From Desulfovirgula sp. (lineage in GTDB: Bacteria; Bacillota; Desulfotomaculia; Desulfotomaculales; Desulfovirgulaceae), in assembly GCA_020725525.1 (NCBI GenBank), contig DYEX01000010.1, positions 1 through 59,240 of the forward strand: DNA of 59,240 bases. The letters run 5' to 3'. Positions 1-7,810 of the stretch are shown piece after piece; position 1 is the stretch's first letter; every line of letters begins with the position of its first letter. Both the position numbers and the translations under genes were made by a program. The notes below the pieces were generated by a model. The model did not search any database and was not told the DNA's origin. It saw only the letters and a list, made by a program, of their open reading frames with translations.

Positions 1-335
1 AGAATCTCTGGTTCTGGTGGCCATGCTGACCCTGGTTGTAAGCCACCGGCTGCTTAACCACATGCGGTTGCTGGCTCCGGAGAAAAGTGCCCGCTTTACT
101 CTTTTGCGCTGGGCCGAGTCGTTTTACTCTATTGCGCCGGTTATAATGACTCGTGTACTCAAGTTCATCGGAATTGACGAAGATCCTCTCCTGCTCATAA
201 TTTACTTCATGGCTGAGGGCGTTGATCCCAATGTCAACAGAGAACGCCTGTTGTCACCCTGGGTAAAAGCAGTCAATTCCCAGGTATTAGATGGAAATAA
301 GTAACATATCTGGTAAACCGATCACGCATGTGCAC
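1..335. mobile_element. Right end of an IS4-like insertion sequence
   Basis: The window opens inside a transposase reading frame that stops at 304. About 32 bases later the sequence becomes a near copy of the nuclease 3' region found at 4890 onward. That switch at 335/336 places the edge of the element, because the intact copy keeps its own last codons there. The left end lies outside the window, so the inverted repeats and target duplication cannot be compared. Confidence 0.6.
2..304 (+). CDS. IS4-family-like transposase, C-terminal part (partial at window edge)
   Basis: An open frame enters from the left edge (frame 2) and gives about 100 residues. They combine a hydrophobic stretch (LVLVAMLTLVVSHRLL), a basic helix and a short hydrophobic tail. 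This resembles the C-terminal end of IS4-type DDE transposases of thermophilic Firmicutes, whose catalytic residues would lie upstream of the window. It is a partial gene, not necessarily a broken one. The family call is from general resemblance, without a diagnostic catalytic motif in view. It is the likely agent that truncated the adjoining nuclease copy. Confidence 0.5.
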   Translation, partial: ESLVLVAMLTLVVSHRLLNHMRLLAPEKSARFTLLRWAESFYSIAPVIMTRVLKFIGIDEDPLLLIIYFMAEGVDPNVNRERLLSPWVKAVNSQVLDGNK

Positions 336-517
336 GGCACATATCCTGCCTTAACCGCCTCTTCCCTGCTCCGGAACTCCACCCGGTTCTGTGAAGCTAT
401 CTTCTGCGCCCATTGACAGTCCGGGCGGTGGAACTTCTTGGAGTTCGAGTTGCCGACGTACTTCGCCACGCCGCCGGTCTTACCAACCGGAGCCACAGGA
501 GCCGCACTCCACAGCCC
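336..517. repeat. Dispersed repeat, copy 1 (partner 4890-5071)
   Basis: A 182-bp segment matches 4890-5071 in the same orientation with only scattered substitutions, roughly nine in ten bases identical by eye. It covers the C-terminal zinc-binding-like domain of the nuclease. The match begins abruptly at GGCAC (336) next to the IS end and fades beyond 517. Confidence 0.85.
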
Positions 518-562
518 TTTCCCTGCTCCCTTGCCTCCTATGGTATTGTCATCACCTGAATA
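336..562 (-). pseudogene. Truncated second copy of the stalk-domain thermonuclease (C-terminal part)
   Basis: On the minus strand this encodes the nuclease C-terminus (GLWSAAPVAPVGKTGGVAKY and following residues), nearly identical to the gene at 4868. Two differences matter. The final residues CKVCRP are replaced by sequence reading out of the IS element, which removes the last zinc-type cysteine pair. Upstream of GLWSAAP, a remnant reading QVMTIP is followed by a stop, with roughly 15 codons missing relative to the intact copy. No start codon or nuclease core remains. The fragment is therefore dead, and it sits in a degenerate duplicate of the locus at 4.57-5.99 kb. Confidence 0.8.
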
Positions 563-602
563 CAGCGGGGAGCGCCGCCAAGGACCCGCTGCAGCCCAGC
601 CC

Positions 603-1028
603 CTACATTAAAGCCCACACGCGGACCTTGAGGAACTTTTCCGCAGGGATTACCTGATAAACAGCTCCGTCCCAACCGATATTAAGAAGTCTCGGACTTC
701 TCCAACAATAGTCGTTTTCAGGGAAAAACAGAAAGTCAAGAAGATTTCCTTCTTTTGAAAACCTCACCACACCCAGCCTGACGCCTTTCCCCGGCAGCGC
801 CTCTTCAACCTGCACCCATACGTTCCCAAGCCCGTCCTCTCCGACAAACTCAGCGCCAGCAATGGTTTTTTCGCTTCCGTATCGTCCTGTCCAGACGACG
901 CTGTTGCCTTCAATTCGGGAGACATCGAGAACTTTTTCGCCTTTGATATCAAGCCGGTAGCGGCGCTCCAAGAACTTTTCGTCTTGGAAGGAGTAAAAGC
1001 GTTCTTTTTCAGGAAGCCACAAAACCAC
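603..1028 (-). pseudogene. 5'-truncated hypothetical protein, fused to a DUF3006 start
   Basis: The frame gives about 141 residues with repeated beta-strand-like sequence (VVLWLPEKERFYSFQDEKFL; later WTGRYGSEKTIAGAEF), resembling a propeller or beta-sandwich C-terminal portion. It can begin at a GTG (1028), but no plausible ribosome site precedes it. Immediately upstream, in a different frame, is the N-terminal half of a DUF3006 protein. The arrangement suggests a recombination junction near 1025-1035 with loss of the true 5' part. No family was recognised for the C-terminal portion. Confidence 0.4.
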
Positions 1029-1030
1029 TT

Positions 1031-1129
1031 TGCAGGGATCAATACTTTGGGGATATTGAAGGTCTTCTGGCCGAACTCTATTACGGCCCAGTCCCCATCT
1101 AAACGGTCTATAATGAACATTTCAAACAT
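1031..1129 (-). pseudogene. DUF3006 protein, N-terminal fragment
   Basis: The first 33 codons read as a typical DUF3006 start, with the hallmark IIDRLDGDWAVIE and FNIPKVLIP strands. The family normally runs to about 70 residues ending in an acidic tail. Here the sequence switches at about 1030 to an unrelated frame. DUF3006 genes often neighbour stalk-domain nuclease genes, which fits the decayed nuclease copy at 336-562. The two remnants probably derive from one duplicated locus. Confidence 0.6.
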
Positions 1130-1250
1130 CCTTCCGGATATAGATTTGGTTGGTTACTTTTTCTTCACAAGGTACCAAAAAGATCCTTCCTGAAAAGAAA
1201 AAGGCCTGGATATTTGGCCTGCGAAAACCCTATGATAGAAGTGGCATCTT

Positions 1251-1270
1251 TCCACGGGTAAACCCGTGGA
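1251..1270. terminator. Palindromic hairpin between hydrolase and decayed locus
   Basis: TCCACGGG-TAAA-CCCGTGGA is a perfect 8-bp stem with a 4-base loop, followed on the plus strand by ATTTT. It lies 18 bases past the stop of the alpha/beta hydrolase (minus strand), so it could end that transcript, although the U-tract is better on the opposite strand. Confidence 0.5.
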
Positions 1271-1287
1271 TTTTCCCACCCGACCCT

Positions 1288-1926
1288 TTATCGTCTAATT
1301 GCTAATACTCGGGCGAAAAAGTCAGCCACCATCTCCCCAACCTTAGCCTCGTATCCCCACCAGAAGTGATCAACCCCGGGAATCAGCTCAACAATCTTTG
1401 GTTCGGCCATACCGGCAGTTTTCTTTAAGACCGAGGAAGGGGGAATTATATTATCTTCTGCCCCAGTAACAATCAACTTTGGTTTGGTGCATTGCTTAAG
1501 CACGTTGGCAGGGATAACTGGAGAAACGGCCGCGATGGCCCGAACTACATCATTGGTGTCACCAACTGCCAGGGCCACCATCCCCCCGAAGGAATAACCC
1601 ATGATACCGATCCGGGACGGGTCGATTTCTTCCTGGTTTGCGAGCAATAAAAGGGCCGCTTGCGCGTCTTCCTGTTCACCGATTCCGTTAGCAAAGCAAC
1701 CCTGGCTGCGGCCCACACCGCGAAAGTTGAAACGCAGGCTGGCTATTCCATTACTGGTCAAAGCCCGGCTAACGGCGAGGATGACGTTGTTATTCATATT
1801 GCCACCGTATAGGGGATGGGGATGACATAGCACTACCCCGGGAAAGGGACCAGAAACAGCCGGCAGGTCCAGGCAGGCTTCCAGGACCAGACCGGAGCTA
1901 TGCAGATCAATTTGTATTTTTCTCAT
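1288..1926 (-). CDS. Alpha/beta hydrolase (dienelactone hydrolase/S33-like)
   Basis: This 212-residue protein is a compact cytoplasmic alpha/beta hydrolase, with no signal peptide. The nucleophile elbow GYSFGG places Ser112. An acid at Asp158 (GAEDNIIPP) and His187 (PGVDHFWWG) complete a credible triad. The HPHPLYGGNMNNNVI segment supplies the oxyanion region and is typical of the 'CocE/NonD-like' small hydrolases common in Firmicutes. The ATG at 1926 is preceded by GGAAGTG. The gene stands alone between the radical SAM gene and a hairpin. Substrate cannot be deduced; an esterase or lipase-like activity is likely. Confidence 0.8.
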   Translation of the reverse strand: MRKIQIDLHSSGLVLEACLDLPAVSGPFPGVVLCHPHPLYGGNMNNNVILAVSRALTSNGIASLRFNFRGVGRSQGCFANGIGEQEDAQAALLLLANQEEIDPSRIGIMGYSFGGMVALAVGDTNDVVRAIAAVSPVIPANVLKQCTKPKLIVTGAEDNIIPPSSVLKKTAGMAEPKIVELIPGVDHFWWGYEAKVGEMVADFFARVLAIRR

Positions 1927-2053
1927 ATGGTCACTTCCTCTTGCTGTTGGGGTCAGTCCAAATAAAATGCAAAATGCATTTCCCGCCGGCCAATAGCCAA
2001 GTCCTCCCTGGACACCAGATCAGAGGCTCCCCCTTCCAGCGGAGCGTTTACCT

Positions 2054-2884
2054 TTAATTAACCCTTAAATCGTAGCCGTATTCCTGCGAAAGGGTCGCCA
2101 ACTCTTCTGATAGTGTACGCAAGTACCCGCGGGGGTCGGAAAGGTACTGTTCCAGGTGTTTCAGCGCCCAGGGAAGCATTGTCTGGTAAGCAAATTTTAG
2201 ACGATATACGGAAGTAGGATAAGGGTTCAACGAATCGAGGCAGACTTCCTTAACCCCGGCTTCTTTCAGGCCAGATATAAGCTCCTCCAGTACCCCGGGA
2301 GCGTCGCTCACTCCCGGAAGAACAGGCGCAATAAAGGCCCATATGTGTAAACCTTCGGCAGCGAGCCTTTTCGCGGCCAGGAGGCGTGCCGACGGCGTGG
2401 CGGCCCCGGGCTCTAACTCAGCGGCTACCCTATCATCAGAAGTGGTCACAGTAAAACCGATGGAACAATTTTTCAGCTTCTTGAGTACATCCACATCTCG
2501 TACTACAATGTCAGATTTCGTAAGCAGGTCAATCTCCGCGTTTGGCCACTCCTCCGCAAAGACCTCCAGGGAACTCCTGGCAAGACCGAATTCGGCCTCC
2601 GCGGGCTGGTAGGCGTCTGTAACGGTACCAAAGATAATCCTGCCCGAAAGGTTTCTTTTCCGCTTTAATTCTCGCCTCAAAACCTCCGGGAAGTTGACTT
2701 TAGCGGCCACGAATTCACCCCATTTCCCGGAGTGGCCGGAAAAACGGAGCACCGTGTCCGCATAGCAGTAACGGCACCCGTGGGAGCAGCCGACATAAGG
2801 GTTCAGGCAGTAGCGGTAGCCCGGAATGCCGGTCCTGCTGAGGGCCGTTTTGCAGTAGGTTGGGCTTATCGCCGCTTTGGACAT
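2054..2884 (-). CDS. SPL/Rv2578c-family radical SAM protein
   Basis: The 276-residue product has the radical SAM triad Cys33-X3-Cys37-X2-Cys40 (CSHGCRYC), preceded by the NPYVGC motif that marks the spore photoproduct lyase-like/Rv2578c group. Later blocks FGTVTDAYQP, LLTKSDI, VTTSD and DSLNPYP match the partial TIM barrel of this group. It is shorter than true SplB (about 340 residues) and lacks its C-terminal cysteine region, so DNA photoproduct repair should not be assumed. The start at 2884 is the only good ATG. About 125 bases separate it from the hydrolase downstream. Confidence 0.8.
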   Translation of the reverse strand: MSKAAISPTYCKTALSRTGIPGYRYCLNPYVGCSHGCRYCYADTVLRFSGHSGKWGEFVAAKVNFPEVLRRELKRKRNLSGRIIFGTVTDAYQPAEAEFGLARSSLEVFAEEWPNAEIDLLTKSDIVVRDVDVLKKLKNCSIGFTVTTSDDRVAAELEPGAATPSARLLAAKRLAAEGLHIWAFIAPVLPGVSDAPGVLEELISGLKEAGVKEVCLDSLNPYPTSVYRLKFAYQTMLPWALKHLEQYLSDPRGYLRTLSEELATLSQEYGYDLRVN

Positions 2885-3060
2885 TTTGACGTGGCTCCGT
2901 TCCTTTTAGTCTCCGAAAGTATGGGCAGTATTCTTCCCTTTTCTCTTCTTCCAGGCCGCATTCCCAATAATCGTGACCCAAAATTTAGCGATTGTTTGTC
3001 CTTACAAGCAGGATGGGCAAGACTTGTTCTCTACGGTGGCATTATTCATGGATGACTGGC

Positions 3061-4524
3061 CTATCCCCTCTTTAATCTATCAAACCAGCCAATCACATTG
3101 CCCAACAGCCTGATGGCCCCTCTCTTGATGCGTTCCCCCAGTGGAGGTCCATCCAGGCCAAGCCTGTTGGCCTCCTCCTTCAAACGCTTCGCACAGGTAT
3201 CCACTTTCTGCAGGGCCGATATAAGTCCCGGGTGATTAAACCTCTCTTCTTCCATTACCCACCGGCAGACCTCCAGGCCCGGCTTATACAGACCGTGTTC
3301 CCACTGCGAGCGGTCATAGTATGCCTTATCGACGACGGCTGCCCAGGCAGCCTTCTCGCGCAGCCCCTCTATCCTATTCTCTATCCTGCTCTTTATCTCC
3401 CGGAACAGAAGACACCGGCGTGACGGCCAGAGCCAGCTCAGGAAGTTGATCTTCAAGCGGCGTCTGACTGACCCGATCTTGCCCTCCAGTGCCGCGACCT
3501 TGTGCTCTATGGCCTCCGGCACCAACCGCACCACTTCATATAACGCCCTGTTCAGCTTATCCTTGGCCTCCTCCAGGGGCTGCAGCCGAGCACTGTTAGC
3601 CAGTTTCCTGCCGGCCACAGCGCCGGCTACTGCCCCGAGAATACTCCCAATAGCCGCTCCGACCGGCCCCAGCACCATACCGCCAACGGCCAAACCCACT
3701 TTGCTGCCGATAAAACCACCACCGCCTACCATTGCTACGTCCCTTCCGACATTCCTTGCAGCCTCGGACAAATTAACGCGGCCGTCTGCCAGCAAGACAC
3801 CTTCTCTCACCGCTGCCAGGGCCAGAGTGATGACCGGCACGTGGAAAGGCATCGAATCAATTGCGTGAACACCATGGATTGTGTTATGTACATGCTCCGC
3901 GACCTGGGAGTGGATAAGGTCTTTATCCACTATTACGTGGCTGTTGTCGGCGAAGTGCTGTCCCATTTCAGCATTGACGATGACCGGAATATCCGGGTAC
4001 CTCTCCAGGTGCTCTTTGATAATGGCAGGATCCATGACGCATTTAACCTGAAGGGGGTGGCCGTCCACCAGCAGGTCCCAGCCTTCCTGGTTGGGTGTGT
4101 CGGGAAACTCCACCACATGCCCCTGGGCAGCAAGGTGCGCCGCCACTATCTGCTCGGCCGCGTACCCCTGAAGTCTCTCCACAGCTCCAGTGATGGAGGC
4201 CTCGCTGCCGGTGTAGAACTGGTCATGGACGTACGCGCTGAGCCGGTTAAACGTACTCAGATCCAGCTTGCTGGAGAAATCCATGGCCTCCAGTACCCGG
4301 TCATCCATCATGGCCAGGGCGTGGACGACATCATAGGCCGTGGCACCAGCCACTGCGGCTGGCTCTATTATCCGGTACCACGGACTTCCAGTCAACTCGC
4401 CGAGCCTGTCCTCTGTAATAACCTTCTGGCTGAGTTCTTCATGGAGCTTCTCCCATCGGTAGCGCCGCAATAAGGCAAATCCCACCACTGCAGCAGGGAC
4501 GGCGAGAATTATACCAACCACCAT
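3061..4524 (-). CDS. Membrane-associated protein with PD-(D/E)XK-like domain and glycine zipper
   Basis: The 487-residue protein has a hydrophobic N-terminus (residues 2-19) and a helical region. A restriction-endonuclease-like block follows at residues 115-185 (AEQIVAAHLAAQG, then GWDLLVDGHPLQVKC with Asp150 and Gln159-x-Lys161, then PVIVNAEMG). Next comes a glycine-rich membrane segment (about 265-305, GGGGFIGSKVGLAVGG and similar) and a long charged helical tail. The D...QVK arrangement with an upstream Glu (Glu116 or Glu124) resembles PD-(D/E)XK nucleases. Seeing it joined to a glycine zipper suggests a membrane-bound or pore-associated nuclease-like protein. It is a single gene with no obvious partner. 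Function is unknown, and catalytic competence is inferred from motif spacing only. Confidence 0.55.
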   Translation of the reverse strand: MVVGIILAVPAAVVGFALLRRYRWEKLHEELSQKVITEDRLGELTGSPWYRIIEPAAVAGATAYDVVHALAMMDDRVLEAMDFSSKLDLSTFNRLSAYVHDQFYTGSEASITGAVERLQGYAAEQIVAAHLAAQGHVVEFPDTPNQEGWDLLVDGHPLQVKCVMDPAIIKEHLERYPDIPVIVNAEMGQHFADNSHVIVDKDLIHSQVAEHVHNTIHGVHAIDSMPFHVPVITLALAAVREGVLLADGRVNLSEAARNVGRDVAMVGGGGFIGSKVGLAVGGMVLGPVGAAIGSILGAVAGAVAGRKLANSARLQPLEEAKDKLNRALYEVVRLVPEAIEHKVAALEGKIGSVRRRLKINFLSWLWPSRRCLLFREIKSRIENRIEGLREKAAWAAVVDKAYYDRSQWEHGLYKPGLEVCRWVMEEERFNHPGLISALQKVDTCAKRLKEEANRLGLDGPPLGERIKRGAIRLLGNVIGWFDRLKRG

Positions 4525-4569
4525 TCTTTCCCTCTTTCCCTAATTTGCATCATACCATTACAATGTTCT

Positions 4570-4824
4570 TCAGTCACGACCTCTCCGCCGTTCAATCGCC
4601 GCTCCTCCAAACATTCTACACCAGCTTAAAGCACACAGGAAAAATGGAGAAAATTTCTGGATACGGTATGCTCGCGAATTTTTATCAATAGGCAGAAAGA
4701 TTCCAACAAAACTGGCTAAAGCTCTTTCTTTGGAGTTTTCTTGGTAAGCTTTAGCGGAGGGCCAATCTACGTACTCGGATTTAGTAGGATTTGTTACGGC
4801 AAGTAAAATTGCAACGGCCAGCAA
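4570..4824 (-). CDS. DUF4359-like small exported/membrane protein
   Basis: After a hydrophobic stretch (LVLLAVAILLAVTN) the sequence continues NPTKSEYVDWPSAKAYQ and ASFVGIFLPI, which match the DUF4359 pattern of an N-terminal membrane segment followed by an NP..EYV motif. The annotated TTG start cuts into the hydrophobic segment; the in-frame sequence upstream stays open for about ten codons without a better start. The last 25 residues may be unrelated read-through. The gene lies about 45 bases after the nuclease stop on the same strand, so the two are probably co-transcribed. Confidence 0.45.
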   Translation of the reverse strand: MLAVAILLAVTNPTKSEYVDWPSAKAYQENSKERALASFVGIFLPIDKNSRAYRIQKFSPFFLCALSWCRMFGGAAIERRRGRD

Positions 4825-4867
4825 TACCAGCCATTTTGAAAACTCTTCAAGGCTTTCACCCCTTTAA

Positions 4868-5653
4868 CTACGGCCTGCAAACCTTACAAGGCACATATCC
4901 TGCCTTAACCGCCTCTTCCCTGCTCCGAAACTCCACCCGGTTCTGTGGAGCTATCTTCTGCGCCCATTGACAGTCCGGACGGTGAAACTTCTTGGAGTTC
5001 GAGTTGCCGATGTACTTCGCCACGCCGCCGGTTTTACCAGTTGGAGCTACAGGAGCCGCACTCCACAGCCCCTTCTCTTTTTCTCTGGCTTCTCTCTGGA
5101 ATTTTACGAACATATCGGCGTACTTAACATTGGGCGGGACCGTCATCACCTGGGCGTAACCACCCAACAGGAGCCGGGCGTTGTACATCTTGGCCCGCAC
5201 TTCCTCTTCGGAACCAGAAGAAGGCCGCTCCAGCCAGACGTAGGCCAAAAGGCGGCCGTACTTATCCCGCTCCTGGACGTCGAACTCCAGGTAAACAGTC
5301 TTCCCGGAAAGCCTCTCCCGGGTGTAGGCCGCAGCTTCTTTTCCGTAAGGTTGTTCCTCTATTCCCAACTCCGGATGAGCTATCTCCGGGCAGTTGACGC
5401 CGGTGAACCGCACTTTTTCGTCTTTCCCGTCAAGCTGCACATGCACGGTGTCGCCGTCAGAAACAGACGTAACGATAGCCGGGACCACGCGGACCCGGTT
5501 CTGCGCCCGGGGCGGCTCCGGCAGATTTCCTTTTGGCCCCACCAGCACGACCTGGCTCCCGGGGTCCCAGCCCACCTCGTAGCCAAACGCTTCGGCTACA
5601 AATCTGGCGGGAAGGTAAGTACGCCCGTTGCGTACTACCGGGGCAACGTCCAT
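4868..5653 (-). CDS. Staphylococcal-nuclease-like thermonuclease, downstream part of a split gene
   Basis: The 261 residues start in the middle of a copper-amine-oxidase-like stalk domain (NGRTYLPARFVAEAFGY). They continue into an SNase domain (about 55-200) with DGDT (Asp67-Asp69), Arg82, Glu90 (NCPEI) and the DKYGRLLAYVW block. They end in an Ada-like metal-binding tail (HRPDCQWAQ ... PCKVCRP). The ATG at 5653 directly abuts a TAG that ends the upstream frame in the same register, so the real gene is 5986-4868. The missing codon would give EPKQMDVAPVV, the normal stalk-domain sequence. With its signal peptide and stalk the intact protein would be a cell-surface nuclease. Translation from this internal ATG would give a cytoplasmic, truncated product. 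Confidence 0.8.
   Translation of the reverse strand: MDVAPVVRNGRTYLPARFVAEAFGYEVGWDPGSQVVLVGPKGNLPEPPRAQNRVRVVPAIVTSVSDGDTVHVQLDGKDEKVRFTGVNCPEIAHPELGIEEQPYGKEAAAYTRERLSGKTVYLEFDVQERDKYGRLLAYVWLERPSSGSEEEVRAKMYNARLLLGGYAQVMTVPPNVKYADMFVKFQREAREKEKGLWSAAPVAPTGKTGGVAKYIGNSNSKKFHRPDCQWAQKIAPQNRVEFRSREEAVKAGYVPCKVCRP
4890..5071. repeat. Dispersed repeat, copy 2 (partner 336-517)
   Basis: This is the parental copy of the 182-bp segment duplicated next to the IS end. It encodes the C-terminal metal-binding-like domain of the nuclease and continues to the natural stop at 4868, which the other copy has lost. Confidence 0.85.
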
Positions 5654-5986
5654 CTATTTGGGTTCATCGTTGACGTACATCACCTTGCCGCCCACGGCCA
5701 GGACCACGGTAACCTTATCCCTGATCAGGGTGACCGTGCCTGCAGAAGGACTCCAGGTGATTTTGTCTTCCGGTACCCCCAAGGCCAGGGCAAGGTAGCG
5801 CACCGGGACGTAGGTCCTGCCCTGTTCGGCGAATGCGGCAGCGTCCATCTGTTTCGCCTGGCCGTCCGCAGTGTACCCCTTCTGGCCGACAACGAAAACG
5901 GCTTTATGATCCGGTGCGGCCAGAACGGGGAAAGCGAAAGCCAGGATTACCAGCAGGAAGGTCAACAAGGCGGCTGTTTTGCGCAT
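5654..5986 (-). CDS. Stalk-domain N-terminal part of the split thermonuclease
   Basis: This frame supplies a clear signal peptide (MRKTAALLTFLLVILAFAF, cleavage after VLA) and most of a copper amine oxidase N-terminal-like domain (TYVPVRYLALALGV, then KVTVVLAVGGKVMYVNDEPK). It stops with TAG at 5654-5656, one codon before the in-frame ATG of the nuclease part. Related proteins read ...NGEPKQMDVAPVV, so a CAG-to-TAG change fully explains the split. Read together, the two parts make a 372-codon secreted nuclease. Alternatives are a sequencing error, a true nonsense mutation, or readthrough. Confidence 0.75.
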   Translation of the reverse strand: MRKTAALLTFLLVILAFAFPVLAAPDHKAVFVVGQKGYTADGQAKQMDAAAFAEQGRTYVPVRYLALALGVPEDKITWSPSAGTVTLIRDKVTVVLAVGGKVMYVNDEPK

Positions 5987-6066
5987 TCCGAAACACCCTG
6001 CACCGCAGGTATTTTCCTGATTTTTTCTACTTTCCGGCGCGAATTCCTGCTTTGAAATGGAAAATG

Positions 6067-6150
6067 TTATCTTCCTGCTGCCGACCCCGCCGTTTTGGAG
6101 CCGAGCTTCGCCCGGTAATAATCCACAATCAGCTCATCCACCTTCGTAGC
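6067..6150 (-). pseudogene. Spo0E-like phosphatase, C-terminal fragment
   Basis: Overlapping the 3' end of the propeller gene in another frame is EATKVDELIVDYYRAKLG followed by a short tail and a stop. It carries the (S/T)xxVDxLIxxYY signature of Spo0E-type aspartyl phosphate phosphatases and closely parallels SRKVDKLILEYYQAKV of the gene at 11091. No start and no first helix are present, so this is a leftover 3' piece. Confidence 0.55.
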
Positions 6151-7810
6151 TTCCCGGGATACCCGCAACGTCATCGTAACCCGGGCGCGGCCGCCAGTGA
6201 CGCGGGAATTCAAGGTATACTCCGTATGCCGGGTTCAGGTAAGGCACTTTTGTCCCAAAAACCGTTTCCTCGTCCAGGTGGCGAAAAATCTCCGTCCTGA
6301 TCACCCTGCCGTTTAAATCAAGGAACCGATCCGCAGGAGTGTTCGTTGCCGGATCGATGAAAACCCGCAGACGAAGGTAGGGCCCGGGCTCATCGCCGCT
6401 TTCAAGCTTATCCACCCGGAAATCTACCGCCAGCTTCCCGCTCCGGTTAACGACGATCTTTGCCCAGGGGTACCTGGCCAGGAGCTTCTTCGCTTCCGGC
6501 GTGCCCTTCGCCGCATTGATGAGCGCGGCGTCGGCAACGCCCGGCCAGTAGGCGAAAAGCTCGTCCCAGGCCACGGCACCGTAATAGCCGAAGGTAAAGT
6601 CCCCGGTCAGGAGCCCGATACTCTCCACCACCTGCTCAAGGTCGCTGCCATCTGGCTGGACCAGCCACAGGCTGGCCTTGTTTTCACCGTCGAGCCGCGC
6701 GAAAAGTATGTACCAGCCGTCGGCCGAGAAAAACGGCCGCTCGTCGCGGTAGGCCGGGTCGTTCGTAAGCCGGCGCGGCTTCCCGCCGTCGGTGCCCACC
6801 ACCCAGAGCCTGCGCGACGCCAGACCTTGACGCAACGTCTGCTCGTACCCGCCCGCATCCTTGACTTCCGGCCCCGCGCTGTAAACCAGGAGCTTTCCGT
6901 CCGGGGAAAAGGCGGGATCAACCGCCGCCTGACCGGTACCGGTCGGGTAGGCAAGCCTGCCGGTCCTGAAATCGTAGACGGTGAGACGCTTGTTTACCCA
7001 TGTCTCTCGCCCCGCGCCGACAATGATCGCCAGCTTCCCCGGCGCGGTGACCAGAAAGCTGGGCCGTACGAGGACGGCGCTCTCCCAGTCCCAATCCTTC
7101 CCTATGAGGGGGACGGGTTCCTCGCAGCCGTCCGCCGGGGCTAGGCCGAGAGGAAGGCCGTCGGCTTCGATGGAAGCCGAACAGTGCCCGCGCCACAAGA
7201 TGATCATTTTCCCGTCGGACGTCCAGCCCGCCAGCCGCGGCATCTCGCCCATCACGCCACTTTCCCGGTCGAAGTGCAGGCGCGAGGTGTACACCCTCTT
7301 CACGGCGCCTGAGGTGGCGTCTACCTTCCAGATGCCGGCGTAACCCGGCACACCCGGCTCTATCTTCTGCCTCTCTAGGGCCACCCACTTACCGTCCGGC
7401 GACCAGGCGATGCGCCCGAGGTCGACACCGGGCTCCCGCTTCACCAGGACGCAGAGCCCATCCTTCGCCGGTTCGCCCGCGCAGAGTTCCCCGCCTGCAG
7501 TGAAGGCAAAAACATCTGCCACCGGAGACCAGGCAAACTCGCTTACCCTTTGCGCTACATGGCGGGCCCCATCCCTACTGAGTCCTACCAGCCATAGATC
7601 CTCGCCCCTGCGAAAAAGAAGCCACCTGCCAGTTGGAGACCATACGGGGCGGGAAATATTCTCCCCGGCGGCCAGCTGCCTCGCCTTCCCGCCCGGTAAA
7701 TCTTTCACCCAGAGTTTTCCCTCGGCCACCCAGGCCACCCTGCCGGCAGTGGGCGGCTTGCCTGAACTGAGGTCGGAAATCCTCCACCGAACCGCCAGGA
7801 TGCCGAGCAC
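6134..7810 (-). CDS. TolB/WD40-like beta-propeller protein (N-terminus frameshifted)
   Basis: The product consists of PD40/TolB-type repeats (VWSPTGRWLLFRRGEDLWLV, IAWSPDGKWVALER, AFSPDGKLLVYSAG, FFSADGWYILFARLDG), then a C-terminal domain ending near GVYLEFPRHWRPRPG. The GTG at 7810 is a poor start. The upstream frame from a TTG at 7892, with AAGGAG before it, encodes an N-terminal membrane anchor (KKPGFIAVLF...). It would join as WVVAASVLGILAVRW if one T were removed from a five-T run near 7846-7851 (minus-strand reading). The intact gene is therefore probably 7892-6134, encoding an anchored extracytoplasmic propeller. Function unknown. Confidence 0.7.
   Translation of the reverse strand: MLGILAVRWRISDLSSGKPPTAGRVAWVAEGKLWVKDLPGGKARQLAAGENISRPVWSPTGRWLLFRRGEDLWLVGLSRDGARHVAQRVSEFAWSPVADVFAFTAGGELCAGEPAKDGLCVLVKREPGVDLGRIAWSPDGKWVALERQKIEPGVPGYAGIWKVDATSGAVKRVYTSRLHFDRESGVMGEMPRLAGWTSDGKMIILWRGHCSASIEADGLPLGLAPADGCEEPVPLIGKDWDWESAVLVRPSFLVTAPGKLAIIVGAGRETWVNKRLTVYDFRTGRLAYPTGTGQAAVDPAFSPDGKLLVYSAGPEVKDAGGYEQTLRQGLASRRLWVVGTDGGKPRRLTNDPAYRDERPFFSADGWYILFARLDGENKASLWLVQPDGSDLEQVVESIGLLTGDFTFGYYGAVAWDELFAYWPGVADAALINAAKGTPEAKKLLARYPWAKIVVNRSGKLAVDFRVDKLESGDEPGPYLRLRVFIDPATNTPADRFLDLNGRVIRTEIFRHLDEETVFGTKVPYLNPAYGVYLEFPRHWRPRPGYDDVAGIPGSYEGG

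Noticed and set aside
3841-4473. Plus-strand open frame of 210 codons
   Set aside because: Antisense to the nuclease-like membrane protein and without ribosome site.
5651-5656. Pyrrolysine-encoding UAG in the nuclease
   Set aside because: The position corresponds to a glutamine in stalk domains, is not catalytic, and nothing in the window supplies a pyl system; mutation or error is simpler.
4967-6055. Plus-strand open frame of 362 codons
   Set aside because: It is antisense to the stalk-domain nuclease over its whole length, has unlikely composition (many His, Arg and Pro) and no ribosome site; GC-rich third positions keep the opposite frame open.
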